Assembly (NCBI GenBank): GCA_943846685.1
Contig: OX044363.1
Span: 1,891,386-1,955,385, forward strand
DNA: 64,000 nucleotides
Direction: 5' to 3'
Origin: an uncultured Pseudomonadales bacterium
GTDB lineage: Bacteria; Pseudomonadota; Gammaproteobacteria; Pseudomonadales; Porticoccaceae
The position numbers and the translations under genes are program-made. Under the pieces are notes generated by a model, which was not told the origin of the DNA, searched no databases, and worked only from the letters and a program-made list of their open reading frames with translations. Below are positions 18,513 through 30,849 of this stretch, one piece after another. The stretch's first letter is position 1, and every line of letters begins with the position of its first letter.

Positions 18513-19264
18513 TGACTATGACCGCACTCAGTATTAATCTCAATAAGGTAGCCTTAATTCGCAATTCCCGCGAGGGCAATTATCCGGATGTTGTCGAACA
18601 CGCCAAGGTCTGCATTGCCAACGGTGCCGATGGTATAACCGTTCACCCGCGCCCCGACCAGCGCCATATCCGCCCGGATGATGTGCGTCGATTGGCGGCC
18701 TTGGTTAAGCCAATTGATACAGTTGAATTTAATATTGAAGGCAATCCCTTTGCCCCAGCGGTTGGCAGTTACCCGGGCTTTATTGAACTGGTTAAAGAGA
18801 CCCATCCCGATCAGTGCACCTTAGTGCCAGATGGCGATGACCAGTTGACCTCTGACCACGGTTTTGACCTGCACAGTTCCGCAGAACAGCTACGCCCTAT
18901 TATCCAGCAGCTACATGATCTGGGAATGCGCGTAAGCCTGTTTATGGATCCTGATCTTGAGCAGATTAAACTGGCTAAGCAGGTCGGCGCAGATCGTATC
19001 GAACTCTACACTGGCCCCTATGCTGCGGCCTGGGGCAGTGATCAGTTAGAGAGCAATTTCCAAGAGCATTTTGCCGCCGCTGAACTGGCGACCAGTTTGG
19101 GGATGGGGGTCAATGCCGGCCACGATCTGAATCTGGATAACCTAGCCAAGTTTGCCAGTATTCCAAGTCTGCTCGAGGTCTCTATCGGCCATGCCTTTAC
19201 CGTCGATTCTCTGGCCATGGGTATGCCAAAAGCGCTGCAAGCCTACAAAGCACTGCTCGGTTAA
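18512..19264 (+). CDS. pdxJ: Pyridoxine 5'-phosphate synthase
   Basis: PdxJ condenses 1-deoxyxylulose 5-phosphate with 3-amino-2-oxopropyl phosphate in the DXP-dependent vitamin B6 pathway. The 250-residue TIM-barrel protein shows LSINLNKVALIRNSREGNYP, GITVHPRPDQRHI (active-site His), FNIEGNP, CTLVPD, VSLFMDP and NAGHDLNLDNL, all hallmarks of the family. The ATG overlaps the cyclophilin TAA as TAATG; a second ATG lies two codons in. In many Gammaproteobacteria pdxJ follows era-recO. Here it sits between a cyclophilin and a DUF2520 gene, so the locus has been rearranged. Confidence 0.95.
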   Translation: MTMTALSINLNKVALIRNSREGNYPDVVEHAKVCIANGADGITVHPRPDQRHIRPDDVRRLAALVKPIDTVEFNIEGNPFAPAVGSYPGFIELVKETHPDQCTLVPDGDDQLTSDHGFDLHSSAEQLRPIIQQLHDLGMRVSLFMDPDLEQIKLAKQVGADRIELYTGPYAAAWGSDQLESNFQEHFAAAELATSLGMGVNAGHDLNLDNLAKFASIPSLLEVSIGHAFTVDSLAMGMPKALQAYKALLG

Positions 19265-19271
19265 CCCAGCC

Positions 19272-20180
19272 TTGGACAGGGGCAAAACTTCACTCACTCT
19301 CTCCTGTATAGGTGCCGGGCGTGCCGGTAAAACTCTGTGCAGGCTATTTGCCGAGCAGCAATCCGAGCTTGAAATTTCAATTGGGCAGATTATTAATCGC
19401 TCTAGGGTTTCGGCTGCAGAGGCGGTTGCCTTTATTGGTCAGGGTCGAGCTGAAGAGGATTTTGAAAACCTGTCGCCAGCCAATATCTGGTTGATAGCCA
19501 CACCGGATAATACTATTTCAGCGGTCAGTGAAAGTCTCGCGGCATCTGGGGTGCTGCGCAAAGGAGATAGTGTTTTTCACTGCAGTGGTTCTCTCAGTTC
19601 AGAAATTTTATCAACAGCTTCAGACACTGCCTATCGCGCCTCGGTGCATCCAATACACAGCTTTGCCAATCCAGAAAACTCTGTGCATCATTTTTCTGGA
19701 AGTGCCTGTGCTATTGAAGGGGATCAGCAGGCGAGCGCTATTCTAACTGAGTTGTTTACTGGGATTGGTGGCAATTGTTTTGCGCTGAATCCGGACAAAA
19801 AAGCCCTCTATCATGCCGCCACGGTGATGGCCTCTAATAATCTGGTGAGTCTTCTCAGCCTTAGTCAGCAGCTACTAGAGGCTACTGGAGTGCAGACTGA
19901 AGGTGGCGATAATATTCTCCAATCGCTAGCGGAAAATAGCCTTAATAACTATTTCAATAGCGATGGGGTTGCGGCGCTAACCGGGCCTATTTCCCGTGGT
20001 GACAACAAAACTATAGAGGCTCATCTAGAGAGCTTAAAAGCGCATCCCGACTGGCAGAGGGTCTATGCCAGTCTTGGAGAGATTGCCGTTGGCCTCGCCG
20101 CACAACAGGGCTATACCAGTAACGAACAGCTAGACACTATATCCAACCTTCTAAATCCGGTTAATAAAAGCACAAACTGA
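19272..20180 (+). CDS. Rossmann-like/DUF2520 oxidoreductase-type protein
   Basis: The 302-residue product begins with a Rossmann fold (CIGAGRAGKTL, with GxGxxG at residues 14-19) and VWLIATPDNTI-like elements (NIWLIATPDNTISAVSES). A helical DUF2520 domain follows (YHAATVMASNNLVSLLSL, ALTGPISRGD). It resembles the NADP-dependent 6-phosphogluconate/F420 oxidoreductase superfamily; the substrate is unknown. The best start is TTG at 19272, eight bases after the pdxJ stop. The frame extends upstream inside pdxJ but that part is not family-like. No ATG is available near this point. Confidence 0.78.
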   Translation: MDRGKTSLTLSCIGAGRAGKTLCRLFAEQQSELEISIGQIINRSRVSAAEAVAFIGQGRAEEDFENLSPANIWLIATPDNTISAVSESLAASGVLRKGDSVFHCSGSLSSEILSTASDTAYRASVHPIHSFANPENSVHHFSGSACAIEGDQQASAILTELFTGIGGNCFALNPDKKALYHAATVMASNNLVSLLSLSQQLLEATGVQTEGGDNILQSLAENSLNNYFNSDGVAALTGPISRGDNKTIEAHLESLKAHPDWQRVYASLGEIAVGLAAQQGYTSNEQLDTISNLLNPVNKSTN

Positions 20181-20190
20181 GTAAATATTG

Positions 20191-20967
20191 ATGAATCAAA
20201 CTGACAGCCCTGAGTATCTGGCGAAAAAATCATTCTTTAATCGTCTGATTACCGTCTATGGCCGCAAGCCAGTACTGGAAATACTCTCTGACAGCAGCCT
20301 GCAAATTTTCCGCCTGCATCTCGCCGAGTCCAATCGTGGCGGTGGGATTGTCGAACAGATCAAAACCTTGGCAGCTCAGCGCAATATTGAAATCTGCTAT
20401 CACAGCCGTGAGCAGCTGGCGCGTATCTCGCGCAATAGCAAGCAGGACCAGGGCGTGGCCTGTGATATTCACTGTCAGGGCTATGAACCCTACGAGCAGG
20501 CCTTAGAACAGCTGCCTGTGGCAGGTCAGCAACCCTTGATCGCTGTGGATGGTATTACCAACCCACAGAATCTGGGTATGATTATTCGCAGTGTCACCGC
20601 CAGCCCCGCCCATGGGTTGTTGCTGCCAGCTAAAGGCTGCGCAGATATTGGCCCACTGGTGATCAAGGCCAGTGCCGGAACTCTATTTAAGGGTAATATC
20701 CTGCGCTGTGATTCTCTCGCCCGTGCGCTTAAAGCGTTTAAAGATAAAGGCTTCGAAATCTGCACCCTCTCTTCCCATCAGGCGATACCGCTTGCGGAAT
20801 TTAAACCGACAGCACCGGTTATCTATGTATTGGGCAATGAAACTGAGGGGGTTAGTAAAGAGATTGCGGCGCTGAGTGACCACCGCGTAGGTATTCCCAT
20901 GGCCAATGGTGTTGAGTCGCTAAATGTGGCGATTACTGCGGCTTTAATTGCTTTTAAAAGCCTTTAG
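20191..20967 (+). CDS. TrmH/SpoU-family RNA 2'-O-methyltransferase
   Basis: This 258-residue SPOUT methylase has an N-terminal RNA-substrate-binding domain (about 1-95) and a knotted catalytic domain with the three SpoU motifs: NPQNLGMIIRS (124-134), IYVLGNETEGVS and IPMANGVESLNVAITAAL. It uses S-adenosylmethionine to methylate a ribose in tRNA or rRNA. Which one is not decided; RlmB or TrmH-like are both possible, and the N-terminal segment YGRKPVLEIL resembles RlmB's GxxAV element. The ATG at 20191 is preferred over the TTG one codon upstream. It converges on the MFS gene with five bases between. Confidence 0.88.
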   Translation: MNQTDSPEYLAKKSFFNRLITVYGRKPVLEILSDSSLQIFRLHLAESNRGGGIVEQIKTLAAQRNIEICYHSREQLARISRNSKQDQGVACDIHCQGYEPYEQALEQLPVAGQQPLIAVDGITNPQNLGMIIRSVTASPAHGLLLPAKGCADIGPLVIKASAGTLFKGNILRCDSLARALKAFKDKGFEICTLSSHQAIPLAEFKPTAPVIYVLGNETEGVSKEIAALSDHRVGIPMANGVESLNVAITAALIAFKSL

Positions 20968-20972
20968 CCGCT

Positions 20973-22241
20973 CTAATTATTAGTCGCCTTTAAAGCCCAT
21001 AGTGGCGACATTGTCGCAATCACTGAGACGACCAGCGTCAGCCCGGCAATAACCGTAAAGGTCTGCGCCAATCCCACTTGTTCTATGGCAAAACCACAGG
21101 CCCATGCACCCAGAGGCGCACCGGCAAATAGACACAGCTGATAGACCGATGCGGCTCGTGAACGATGAGAGTGAGGTACCTGATTGTGCAAAATAGTGCG
21201 CCCCAGGGTCATCGACATTCCGGAGAAAGCGCCCCAGACAAAGATAACTGGAAAGAGTATCCAGAAATTTGGCATCAGCGCGATGACCGCAACCAGTCCA
21301 CCACGCCCAAGAAAGCTGATAATCATCAACCGGCCCGGCCGTTCAAAGGTGTTTTTCTGACGGCTGACGACAAAGTTGGCCACTACTATACCCATAGTAA
21401 AAGTCACCTGCAGAGTCGCGTAGAGCCCCGCCCCACCCTGATAGGCCTCTCTGGCCAACAGCGGCATACCCACCAGATAAACACCGAAGGCGAGAAAGCC
21501 TGTGGCGGTAACCAGTAACAGTAAATGCAGCAGTGCTTTATCGGTTAGAAACAGTGCAAAGCCCGCGCGCAATTGTTGCAGGCTCTCGCGCTTTTCTTCA
21601 CTAGTGTTTTGACTGCTGCTTTGAATAGTATCCTGAGTATCAATATCGGCAATAGCGGCAAGCTCAGTAGCTACCGCCAACTGTGGGTGGCTGCGCTTAA
21701 TTAACACTGAGCTAAACATAAACATCAGCATCTGCACAATCAGCAGAGCGATCAGCCCAAGGGTATCCAACTGGCCGGCAAGAATAAAACCAATGCCCTG
21801 AGCGATAAATTGCACCATCACTACCTTGGCCACTGCCTGATGCATAATATCTTGCGAGGCGTAACCGAGCAGGCTTTCACGGGCCGGCTGAACAAATGCC
21901 GAGACCGTTCCAAAGACCATGCCAAACATTAATAATAGTGAGAAGGTCAGCTCTCCGGACAGGGCGGCGCCGGCTAGAATGGCAATTGGGAAGCAGTAGA
22001 GCAGATAGAGCCGCGACAGCCATGAACCGCGGTGACGGCGATCGGAGATAACCCCACCGGGTAGAATAAATAACAGATTGGGCAGCAGTACGGCGAGCTG
22101 TGCGAGGCCGAGGCGGCTCGGGGATTGCTCAAGTACACCGACCACTAACCAGGGGTATAGAACCGTGTGTAGTCCCATGGCCAGATTACTGGTGCCAATG
22201 GTTGCCAAAAAATGACGAAAATGAAATTCCTGTGCTGCCAC
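20973..22241 (-). CDS. MFS transporter
   Basis: The 422-residue protein has about 12 hydrophobic segments with an A-type loop after TM2 (LPGGVISDRRHRGSWLSRLY), matching the GxxxDRxGRR-like MFS signature. A long soluble loop of about 40 residues joins the halves (near VATELAAIADIDTQ to EKRESLQQL). This resembles the MFS_3/enterobactin-exporter type, so an export role is plausible, but the substrate is unknown. The start is GTG at 22241, immediately after the TAG of the small upstream gene, indicating translational coupling. Confidence 0.83.
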   Translation of the reverse strand: MAAQEFHFRHFLATIGTSNLAMGLHTVLYPWLVVGVLEQSPSRLGLAQLAVLLPNLLFILPGGVISDRRHRGSWLSRLYLLYCFPIAILAGAALSGELTFSLLLMFGMVFGTVSAFVQPARESLLGYASQDIMHQAVAKVVMVQFIAQGIGFILAGQLDTLGLIALLIVQMLMFMFSSVLIKRSHPQLAVATELAAIADIDTQDTIQSSSQNTSEEKRESLQQLRAGFALFLTDKALLHLLLLVTATGFLAFGVYLVGMPLLAREAYQGGAGLYATLQVTFTMGIVVANFVVSRQKNTFERPGRLMIISFLGRGGLVAVIALMPNFWILFPVIFVWGAFSGMSMTLGRTILHNQVPHSHRSRAASVYQLCLFAGAPLGAWACGFAIEQVGLAQTFTVIAGLTLVVSVIATMSPLWALKATNN

Positions 22242-22466
22242 CTATTTACGCCATTTTCGCAATCTGGATTTTAACCAGACCAGACTAGCAGCAGAGGCAA
22301 TAATAATGCCCAGTACTAAGAGTGCAATCAGCAGGTTGTTGAGCAAGCTGCTGACAGAGACGTTATAGAGTTTAACCGCCATCAGTAAAAAGGCCGCGCA
22401 ACCAAACATTGACGCTAACCATGCGGAGCGCTGTCTGATGGCTTTTTTTCCCACTGCCTTTTTCAC
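22242..22466 (-). CDS. Small two-helix membrane protein, unknown function
   Basis: The 74-residue product has a basic N-terminus (KKAVGKKAIRQR), two hydrophobic helices (about 15-33 and 42-64) and a basic tail (LKSRLRKWRK). It starts with GTG at 22466, with AGAGGA eight bases upstream. It is directly joined to the MFS gene, whose GTG follows its TAG without a gap, so it may assist that transporter. I do not recognise the family. Confidence 0.6.
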   Translation of the reverse strand: MKKAVGKKAIRQRSAWLASMFGCAAFLLMAVKLYNVSVSSLLNNLLIALLVLGIIIASAASLVWLKSRLRKWRK

Positions 22467-22500
22467 TATCTGGTTCCTCTATATTTTTTAATTAGGGCTG

Positions 22501-22926
22501 TTAGTTAGCGTCTTTTACCCATTCACAGCGGATTTGAATATCCGACTGGTCGGGCTCATGAGCTATGCCGTCGGTGGCAAAAACAAATGAGTGGAGTCCA
22601 GACATCTCGGTCTCCAGATGCACCGTTGCGCTTACCCAGTACATTTTACGCAGCAGTGACTCAAACTGTTCAAGCCAATAATTCCACTCGTGCTCTACAC
22701 CCTGATAGGATGCGCCAAAGTGCATAACTTCGGTCATCAGGCTGGCATCGGTTGCCTGCTGTTCAGGCACTGAAAACATTTCCCGGTTGACCAGACTCCA
22801 AGACTCTGCGGAGGGCAACTGCTGCATGGCATCGCGGTTATGGCGCCGGTGGTAGGCGACCTCATCGGCGGCAATATTTTTTATGCAGCCATAGACGACG
22901 GATTCACTTCGAATATCAGTATTCAT
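22501..22926 (-). CDS. Hypothetical protein, soluble, about 141 residues
   Basis: I do not recognise the family. The product is acidic, with no signal peptide or membrane helix. It contains DEVAYHRRHNRDAMQQL near residues 21-37, and a C-terminal half that looks like a beta-rich domain (VSATVHLETEMSGLHSFVFATDG ... IQIRCEWVKD). The ATG at 22926 has GGGAGAAG upstream at good spacing, supporting a real gene. It lies between ligA and the small membrane protein on the same strand. Confidence 0.6.
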   Translation of the reverse strand: MNTDIRSESVVYGCIKNIAADEVAYHRRHNRDAMQQLPSAESWSLVNREMFSVPEQQATDASLMTEVMHFGASYQGVEHEWNYWLEQFESLLRKMYWVSATVHLETEMSGLHSFVFATDGIAHEPDQSDIQIRCEWVKDAN

Positions 22927-22956
22927 TCACTTCTCCCTGTTGATCTAAAATCCCTT

Positions 22957-25034
<2,078 letters not shown>

Positions 25035-25101
25035 TTACGAGACCCTTAAAAAGACCTTTTAATACATTTAGTCAGAGACCTTTAATCAGTGGCCTGTTAA
25101 A

Positions 25102-25929
25102 TCAATGACCTTGGGTGCGTCGAATAGAAATATCCTTGGCACGCTGTCGGTAATGATCAATTGTCTGACGAGTCATGGAGCTGCGGGTTTCGTCGAGAAC
25201 GCTTAAGCCCAGCGCGGCAACCAGGGTATCCACTGATTCAACCATCACGTTAAAAGCGGCTACCGGATCTTCAAGATCGTCGAGTGCCATAAACAGGGTA
25301 ACACCGGGGGTCGTCATTGCGTCGATGGTATTTAAATCGAAGGTGCCCGGGTTGACCAGATTAGCCATGCTGAACAGTACTTCTCCGGAGCCATCTTCAT
25401 TGAGATGACGCTGGAATATTTTTAACTCACCAAAGCGAAAGCCGACCTTTAAAGCGGCTTCCTGTAATAGCTGGCCGCTGAGCATTTCACCTTTGGGGGC
25501 CATTAGATGCATAACCAATATCTGCTGTTGCATGGTCTGATTATTGGGGCGCTCTTGTTGTTGGGGCTGAGCCTCAACCTCTTGTTCCGCAGCGGATGAA
25601 TCACCTAAATCAAACTTTTCCTGACGCGGCTGTTTAAGACCAAAATCAGGCTTATTATCGAGGGCGCGGCGAAGATTTTCTTCGACCTGCTGAATATCGT
25701 CTTCATCTCTGATGCCGACCACGCGGGAACCGCCGGAGGGAAATTGGCTGTTATTGAAAACATCTTCGTCTTCATCATCACCAATGGACGATTTTTGCAG
25801 TTTGCGTGAGGACATATGTAGGCTGTCATAACGGTGATGCTTAATACGTCGCGCGCCATCGAGTACGATCGCTAGAAAAACTAGCAGACCTACAGCGATC
25901 AATACTTCTCTTGGGCCAATTAAATCCAT
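25102..25929 (-). CDS. zipA: Cell division protein ZipA
   Basis: ZipA anchors FtsZ to the inner membrane at the division site. The 275-residue protein has an N-terminal TM helix (EVLIAVGLLVFLAIVLDG, about 8-25) followed by basic residues, a long Gln/Glu-rich linker (about 40-135) and the C-terminal FtsZ-binding domain (VMHLMAPKGEMLSGQLLQEA ... GVTLFMALDDLEDP). It lies between smc and ligA on the same strand, as in Pseudomonas, which strengthens the call. Confidence 0.95.
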   Translation of the reverse strand: MDLIGPREVLIAVGLLVFLAIVLDGARRIKHHRYDSLHMSSRKLQKSSIGDDEDEDVFNNSQFPSGGSRVVGIRDEDDIQQVEENLRRALDNKPDFGLKQPRQEKFDLGDSSAAEQEVEAQPQQQERPNNQTMQQQILVMHLMAPKGEMLSGQLLQEAALKVGFRFGELKIFQRHLNEDGSGEVLFSMANLVNPGTFDLNTIDAMTTPGVTLFMALDDLEDPVAAFNVMVESVDTLVAALGLSVLDETRSSMTRQTIDHYRQRAKDISIRRTQGH

Positions 25930-26046
25930 AAAGGCTAACTACTCAGCTATTTATCACTTTTATTATTATCGAGAGTGGCTCCTGCCAAACTCACCTTACC
26001 TTTTCTTCCCTGCAACTACTTTTTTAATCTTGATGCAAAATCCTTA

Positions 26047-29000
26047 TCAGGCGTCCGCCAGTTCTGCGGCCTGATTGACATCTACAGTTACCAGACGGGA
26101 AACGCCCGGCTCATGCATGGTCACACCCAACAATTGATTGGCGACTTCCATGGAAATCTTGTTGTGGGTAATAAAGATAAACTGAACATGTTCAGACATC
26201 TCTTTAACCATTCTCGCATAACGACCCACATTGGCATCATCCAGAGGCGCATCCACTTCGTCAAGCATACAGAACGGTGCCGGATTTAGTCTAAATATAG
26301 CAAAAACCATTGCAATCGCGGTCAGCGCTTTTTCACCACCAGAGAGCAGCTGAATCGAGGCGTTCTTTTTGCCCGGCGGTCTGGCCATCAGGGTGACACC
26401 GGTGTCGAGTAAATCGTCGCCGGTCATTTCCAGATAGGCGTGGCCGCCACCAAATAGCTTCGGGAACAGTTCCTGAATATGGTTGTTGACCAGTTCAAAG
26501 GTCTCTTTAAAGCGCGTGCGAGTCTCGCGATCAATCTTTTGGATCGCGGTCTTCAATGTGTTCAGTGCTTCTTCAAGCTCTGCATTCTGGGCGTCGAGAT
26601 AATCTTTGCGCTCAGATTCAATTTTGTATTCGTCGATTGCGGCCAAGTTAATCGGCCCGAGGCGCTGGATACGGTTGGCAATTAGCTGCAACTGCTCTTC
26701 CCAGTCGACCATCTCAGCATCTTCAGCAAGATTTTCCAGCAGGCTTTCGAGATCGCCCTGCTTTTCAGTGATCTGCTCTTCGATGGTACGGCTAAGGGTG
26801 CTGATTTCCTGAGCGGAAATTCGCTGTTTCTCCAATTTGCCGCGCACCACCTGAACTTGATCCTCGAGTTCGCCACGGAGTTTTTCCTGCTCGCGCATCT
26901 GGTGATCCACTGACTCAAGCGCGGTTCTGGCTTCACCGAGTTCGGTGTCTATTGCCAGTCTTAGCTCGAGCTTTTCTTTCAGCTCAAGTTTGTACTTGTC
27001 GGTGGGATCGTCTTTGATATTAAAGGCTTCGCGCAACTGGGCACGGCGTTCCTGAAGTCTTGCCACCTGTACTTTAAGCCGTTCAATGCCTTCCAGAATA
27101 GAGCTTAACTGGGTGGTTAATGAGCCTTCACGCACGGCTAAATCATGGCGTGTATCACGGTCCTGACGGGCGGCCTGACGGCTGCTGTCGAGTTGCTCAC
27201 GGAATTGATCGCGCTGGGACACCAGATCTTCACGCTGCTGGGTATCGGCATCCATTTTCTCAATGGCCTGCTGTAATACCTGTCGAGCGGTGGCGAGATT
27301 TTCCTGTTCGCTAACCTGTTGCTGCTGAACTTCGGCAAGTTCTTTTTCAGCGCGTTCTTTACGGGCTTTTAGCTGTTCGATCTGAACCTGAAAGCCACTT
27401 AATTTGGAGCGCAGATCTGCATAGGTGCTCTGCTGCTGTGCAACACTGGCAGCAATTTCCTGGCGTCTGGTCTCGAGTGCCTGAAGCTGGTTTTCATTGC
27501 TCTGGCGCTGAGTTTCCAGCTCGCATACCCGCTGCTCAACTTCCTGTTTGTCATCGGCGATAGTGGCCAATTCCTGCTTGCGCTTAAGCACACCGGCACT
27601 GGCATCTTTATCTCGTGCGACACGCAACCAGTTGTTACCCAACCAGATACCATCGCGGGTCACTACTGACTCGATAGCGGAGAGGGATGGCTGCAGAGCC
27701 AGTGCCTCTGAGAGAGTCTCTGCGGCATAAATATTATTGATCAGGCCACGGGCTGCATCACCGGAAATCAGATCGCTGAGCAGTTTAGCCTTGCCAGCAG
27801 AACTTGAAGCCGCACCATTACCTTTACCTATTAAAAGCAGCTCGCCTTTTTTGAAGTCATCCAACAGGCCAATATTTGCCGCGACATCATCTACGGCTAC
27901 GGCTTGCAGGTAGCTACCTAGCACCGTTTCAGCGGCCACTTCCCAACCTTCGACCGGCTTGACTGAATCGGCCAGACGGGCGTTACCACCAAGGCCTTTT
28001 GATTCCAGCCACTGTTTCTCAGCATCATCACCCATTGCTGCTTGCTGCAGGGCTTCCAGAGAGGCTCTGCGACCCTCAAGGGTCTGCTGGCGGCTGCGCG
28101 CCTGATCAAGGGCTGCACTGAGTTCTTTTTCGCCACTGCGCGCCGCTTCGATTTCCTGACTGTTGTCCTGTCGCTGGCTCTCAATCGATTTACGCGCTAA
28201 CTCTGCATCATTGAGCTGATCCTGAATCGCGGCCATCTCTTCTTCGGCTGGGCTGGCCTGAAAGCTGCTGGCTTCAGTCGAAAGACTTTCATGGCGCTCG
28301 GTGAGCCGACGAATTAACTGTTCGAGATGTTGAATGCGCGATTGCTGAACTTCAGCCTGCTGGCGAGGTGCCGCAGACTGCTGATTAAATTCATCCCAGG
28401 TCTGCTGCCACTGATTCATCGCCTCTTCTGCAGACTGCAGTGCCTGAGTTGAAACGGCTTCAGCTTCGCGGGCTTTTTCCAGTGCCGGTGCCAGTTCATT
28501 AAATTCGGCTTGCCAACCAGCGGCTTTTTCAATATCGGTGTTTAGATGCTGCTCAGATTCTGTAAAGTTGCGTTCGGTCTGTTCGAGATCTTTATGCAGT
28601 TCCGAGGCGCGCTGCTGAGCGTGCTCAATGGCCTGTTCAATTCGCGCTACATCACCACCAACTTTATAGAAACGCGCCTGCACTTCATTAAAGGCATCGC
28701 CGAGGTCGGTTGACTGGCTGCGGAGTTTCTCAATGGCGGTGTCGCAGGTGCTGCGCTGAGTCAGGATTTTCTCCTGCTCAATTTCCAGCTCGCCAATCAG
28801 CTGCTTTTGCTGGCTGGCTGACTGGTCGTAACCGCGCCATTTTAGGGCCAACAGTTCAGCGGAGAACTGACGCTCTTCTTTTTTGTATTCGGAATATTTT
28901 TCTGCGGATTTTGCCTGACGTTCAAGGCGGCCGAGCTGGCGACCCAGTTCATCACGAATATCGGTTAAACGCTCGAGGTTTTCCATGGTGCGGCGCATAC

Positions 29001-29547
29001 GATTTTCGGTTTCGCGGCGGCGCTCTTTGTATTTGGAAATACCGGCAGCTTCTTCAATATAGATACGCAGTTCATCGGGACGCGCTTCAATCAGCCGCGA
29101 GATCATGCCCTGCTCGATAATCGCATAGCTGCGCGGTCCTAGGCCGGTGCCGAGGAAAATATCGGTAATATCGCGACGGCGACACTTGCTGCCATTCAGA
29201 TAGTAGTTGGACTGCCCATCTCGAGTAACCTTGCGCTTGATACCAATTTCGGAATAGGAGGCGTATTCGCCGACAATTCTGCCTTCGGAGTTATCAAAGA
29301 TCAGTTCAATCGATGCCTGGCCTACTGGCTTGCGACCACCAGAGCCGTTAAAAATAACGTCCGACATGGACTCGCCACGGAGATTTTTAGCGGAGGTTTC
29401 ACCCATAACCCAGCGCACAGCGTCGATAATATTCGACTTGCCGCAGCCATTGGGGCCGACAACTGCTGCGAGGTTGCTTGGGAAGTTGACTGTTGTTGGA
29501 TCAACGAAGGATTTAAATCCAGCCAGTTTTATCGATTTAAGCCGCAT
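26047..29547 (-). CDS. smc: Chromosome segregation protein SMC
   Basis: SMC is the ATPase of the SMC-ScpAB condensin. The 1166-residue product has Walker A GPNGCGKS at residues 31-38, a coiled-coil arm, a hinge around 510-640 (WEVAAETVLGSYLQAVAVDD ... RDGIWLGNNWLRVARD), the returning coiled coil, the signature LSGGEKALTAIAM near 1067 and Walker B CMLDEVDAPLDDANV. The length is typical. It starts the smc-zipA-ligA cluster. ScpA and ScpB are encoded at 2.0-3.6 kb, so the complex should be functional. Confidence 0.97.
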   Translation of the reverse strand: MRLKSIKLAGFKSFVDPTTVNFPSNLAAVVGPNGCGKSNIIDAVRWVMGETSAKNLRGESMSDVIFNGSGGRKPVGQASIELIFDNSEGRIVGEYASYSEIGIKRKVTRDGQSNYYLNGSKCRRRDITDIFLGTGLGPRSYAIIEQGMISRLIEARPDELRIYIEEAAGISKYKERRRETENRMRRTMENLERLTDIRDELGRQLGRLERQAKSAEKYSEYKKEERQFSAELLALKWRGYDQSASQQKQLIGELEIEQEKILTQRSTCDTAIEKLRSQSTDLGDAFNEVQARFYKVGGDVARIEQAIEHAQQRASELHKDLEQTERNFTESEQHLNTDIEKAAGWQAEFNELAPALEKAREAEAVSTQALQSAEEAMNQWQQTWDEFNQQSAAPRQQAEVQQSRIQHLEQLIRRLTERHESLSTEASSFQASPAEEEMAAIQDQLNDAELARKSIESQRQDNSQEIEAARSGEKELSAALDQARSRQQTLEGRRASLEALQQAAMGDDAEKQWLESKGLGGNARLADSVKPVEGWEVAAETVLGSYLQAVAVDDVAANIGLLDDFKKGELLLIGKGNGAASSSAGKAKLLSDLISGDAARGLINNIYAAETLSEALALQPSLSAIESVVTRDGIWLGNNWLRVARDKDASAGVLKRKQELATIADDKQEVEQRVCELETQRQSNENQLQALETRRQEIAASVAQQQSTYADLRSKLSGFQVQIEQLKARKERAEKELAEVQQQQVSEQENLATARQVLQQAIEKMDADTQQREDLVSQRDQFREQLDSSRQAARQDRDTRHDLAVREGSLTTQLSSILEGIERLKVQVARLQERRAQLREAFNIKDDPTDKYKLELKEKLELRLAIDTELGEARTALESVDHQMREQEKLRGELEDQVQVVRGKLEKQRISAQEISTLSRTIEEQITEKQGDLESLLENLAEDAEMVDWEEQLQLIANRIQRLGPINLAAIDEYKIESERKDYLDAQNAELEEALNTLKTAIQKIDRETRTRFKETFELVNNHIQELFPKLFGGGHAYLEMTGDDLLDTGVTLMARPPGKKNASIQLLSGGEKALTAIAMVFAIFRLNPAPFCMLDEVDAPLDDANVGRYARMVKEMSEHVQFIFITHNKISMEVANQLLGVTMHEPGVSRLVTVDVNQAAELADA

Positions 29548-29717
29548 AGGTAGTCTTTCTATTTATAGTTGGTCCACCCCATTGGACTAATGGTTTTGGA
29601 CTCATTGCTACGGGCCAGTGTCGACCGCGATTCCTAACCGCTTATTCTACACATTCCGGCGCTGACACAAAATAGAAATAATTATTGATTCGAAGATCGT
29701 CGAATGTTTCGGCAAGG

Positions 29718-30842
29718 CTAGCTATTGATAACCATATTATCGCGATGAATAAGCTCATCATCTTCAAGGTAACCGAGAATATCGGCAATGGCTTCGGTGC
29801 TCTGCCCCTTGATTCGTCTGGCTTCGTCAGAGTTATAGTTAACCAGTCCGCGGGCAATCTCCTGCCCATCAGAATCAACACAGCTAACCAGCTCACCACG
29901 GGTGAAATGACCCACCACGTCGGTGACACCTACGGCTAAAAGGCTGCGCCCCTGCCCGGTTAACACTTTTACTGCACCTGCATCTAATAATAGCTGACCT
30001 TTGGCCTGCAGATGTCCGGCCAACCACTGCTTGCGAGCGGCAATCGGTTGCTGACTGGCGGTTAACAGGGTGCCGACATTCTCGCCATCGGCAACGGCGC
30101 TAATAATATTGTTATTGCTACCACCGACAATCACCGTGCTGCAGCCGGAGCGCTCAGCCAACCGTGCGGCCTGAAGTTTTGTGACCATGCCACCACGACC
30201 CAAGCCACTGGCGCTGCCACCGGCTAAGGCATCGAGACTGGTATCGCTGGCCATGGCTTCAGAGATCAGTGTGGCGTCGGAATTTACATCGGGATTAGCG
30301 CTGTAGAGGCCGTCTTTGTCAGTGAGGATAACTAGCAGATCGGCATCGATCAGATTGGCAACCAGTGCCGCCAGACTGTCATTGTCACCAAAACGAATTT
30401 CGTCTGTGACCACCGTGTCGTTCTCATTGACGATGGGGATTACGTTGAGGCTGATTAATGTCTGCAGGGCGCTGCGGGCATTTAGGTAGCGTTGACGGCT
30501 GGCGAGATCATCGTGATCTAAAAGAATCTGCGCGGTCAAACGATCAAAGCGTTGAAAGCTACTCTCGTAGGTTTGGATAAGACCCATCTGACCGACGGCG
30601 GCTGCGGCTTGCAGCTCATGGATAGTCTCTGGGCGCTGTTTCCAACCGAGACGCACTATACCTTCGGCAACGGAACCTGAGGAGACCAGTACAATTTCTT
30701 TGCCGGCGACGAGCAATTGGTTGATCTGCTCAACCCAGCCGTCGATGGCCGCACGATCAAGACCGGAGCCGTTATTGGTCAGCAGTGCGCTGCCAATCTT
30801 TATGACCAGACGTTTGGCGTCTTTTGTAATGGTTCTTGTCAT
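29718..30842 (-). CDS. proB: Glutamate 5-kinase
   Basis: ProB phosphorylates glutamate in the first step of proline synthesis. The 374-residue protein has the amino-acid kinase domain ([36 protein letters not shown]-like [11 protein letters not shown]) followed by a C-terminal PUA domain from about 275 ([22 protein letters not shown]). It follows obgE on the same strand after 55 bp occupied by a tandem repeat, the obgE-proB order seen in Pseudomonas. ProA is not in the window. Confidence 0.96.
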   Translation of the reverse strand: MTRTITKDAKRLVIKIGSALLTNNGSGLDRAAIDGWVEQINQLLVAGKEIVLVSSGSVAEGIVRLGWKQRPETIHELQAAAAVGQMGLIQTYESSFQRFDRLTAQILLDHDDLASRQRYLNARSALQTLISLNVIPIVNENDTVVTDEIRFGDNDSLAALVANLIDADLLVILTDKDGLYSANPDVNSDATLISEAMASDTSLDALAGGSASGLGRGGMVTKLQAARLAERSGCSTVIVGGSNNNIISAVADGENVGTLLTASQQPIAARKQWLAGHLQAKGQLLLDAGAVKVLTGQGRSLLAVGVTDVVGHFTRGELVSCVDSDGQEIARGLVNYNSDEARRIKGQSTEAIADILGYLEDDELIHRDNMVINS

Positions 30843-30849
30843 GCCTCTT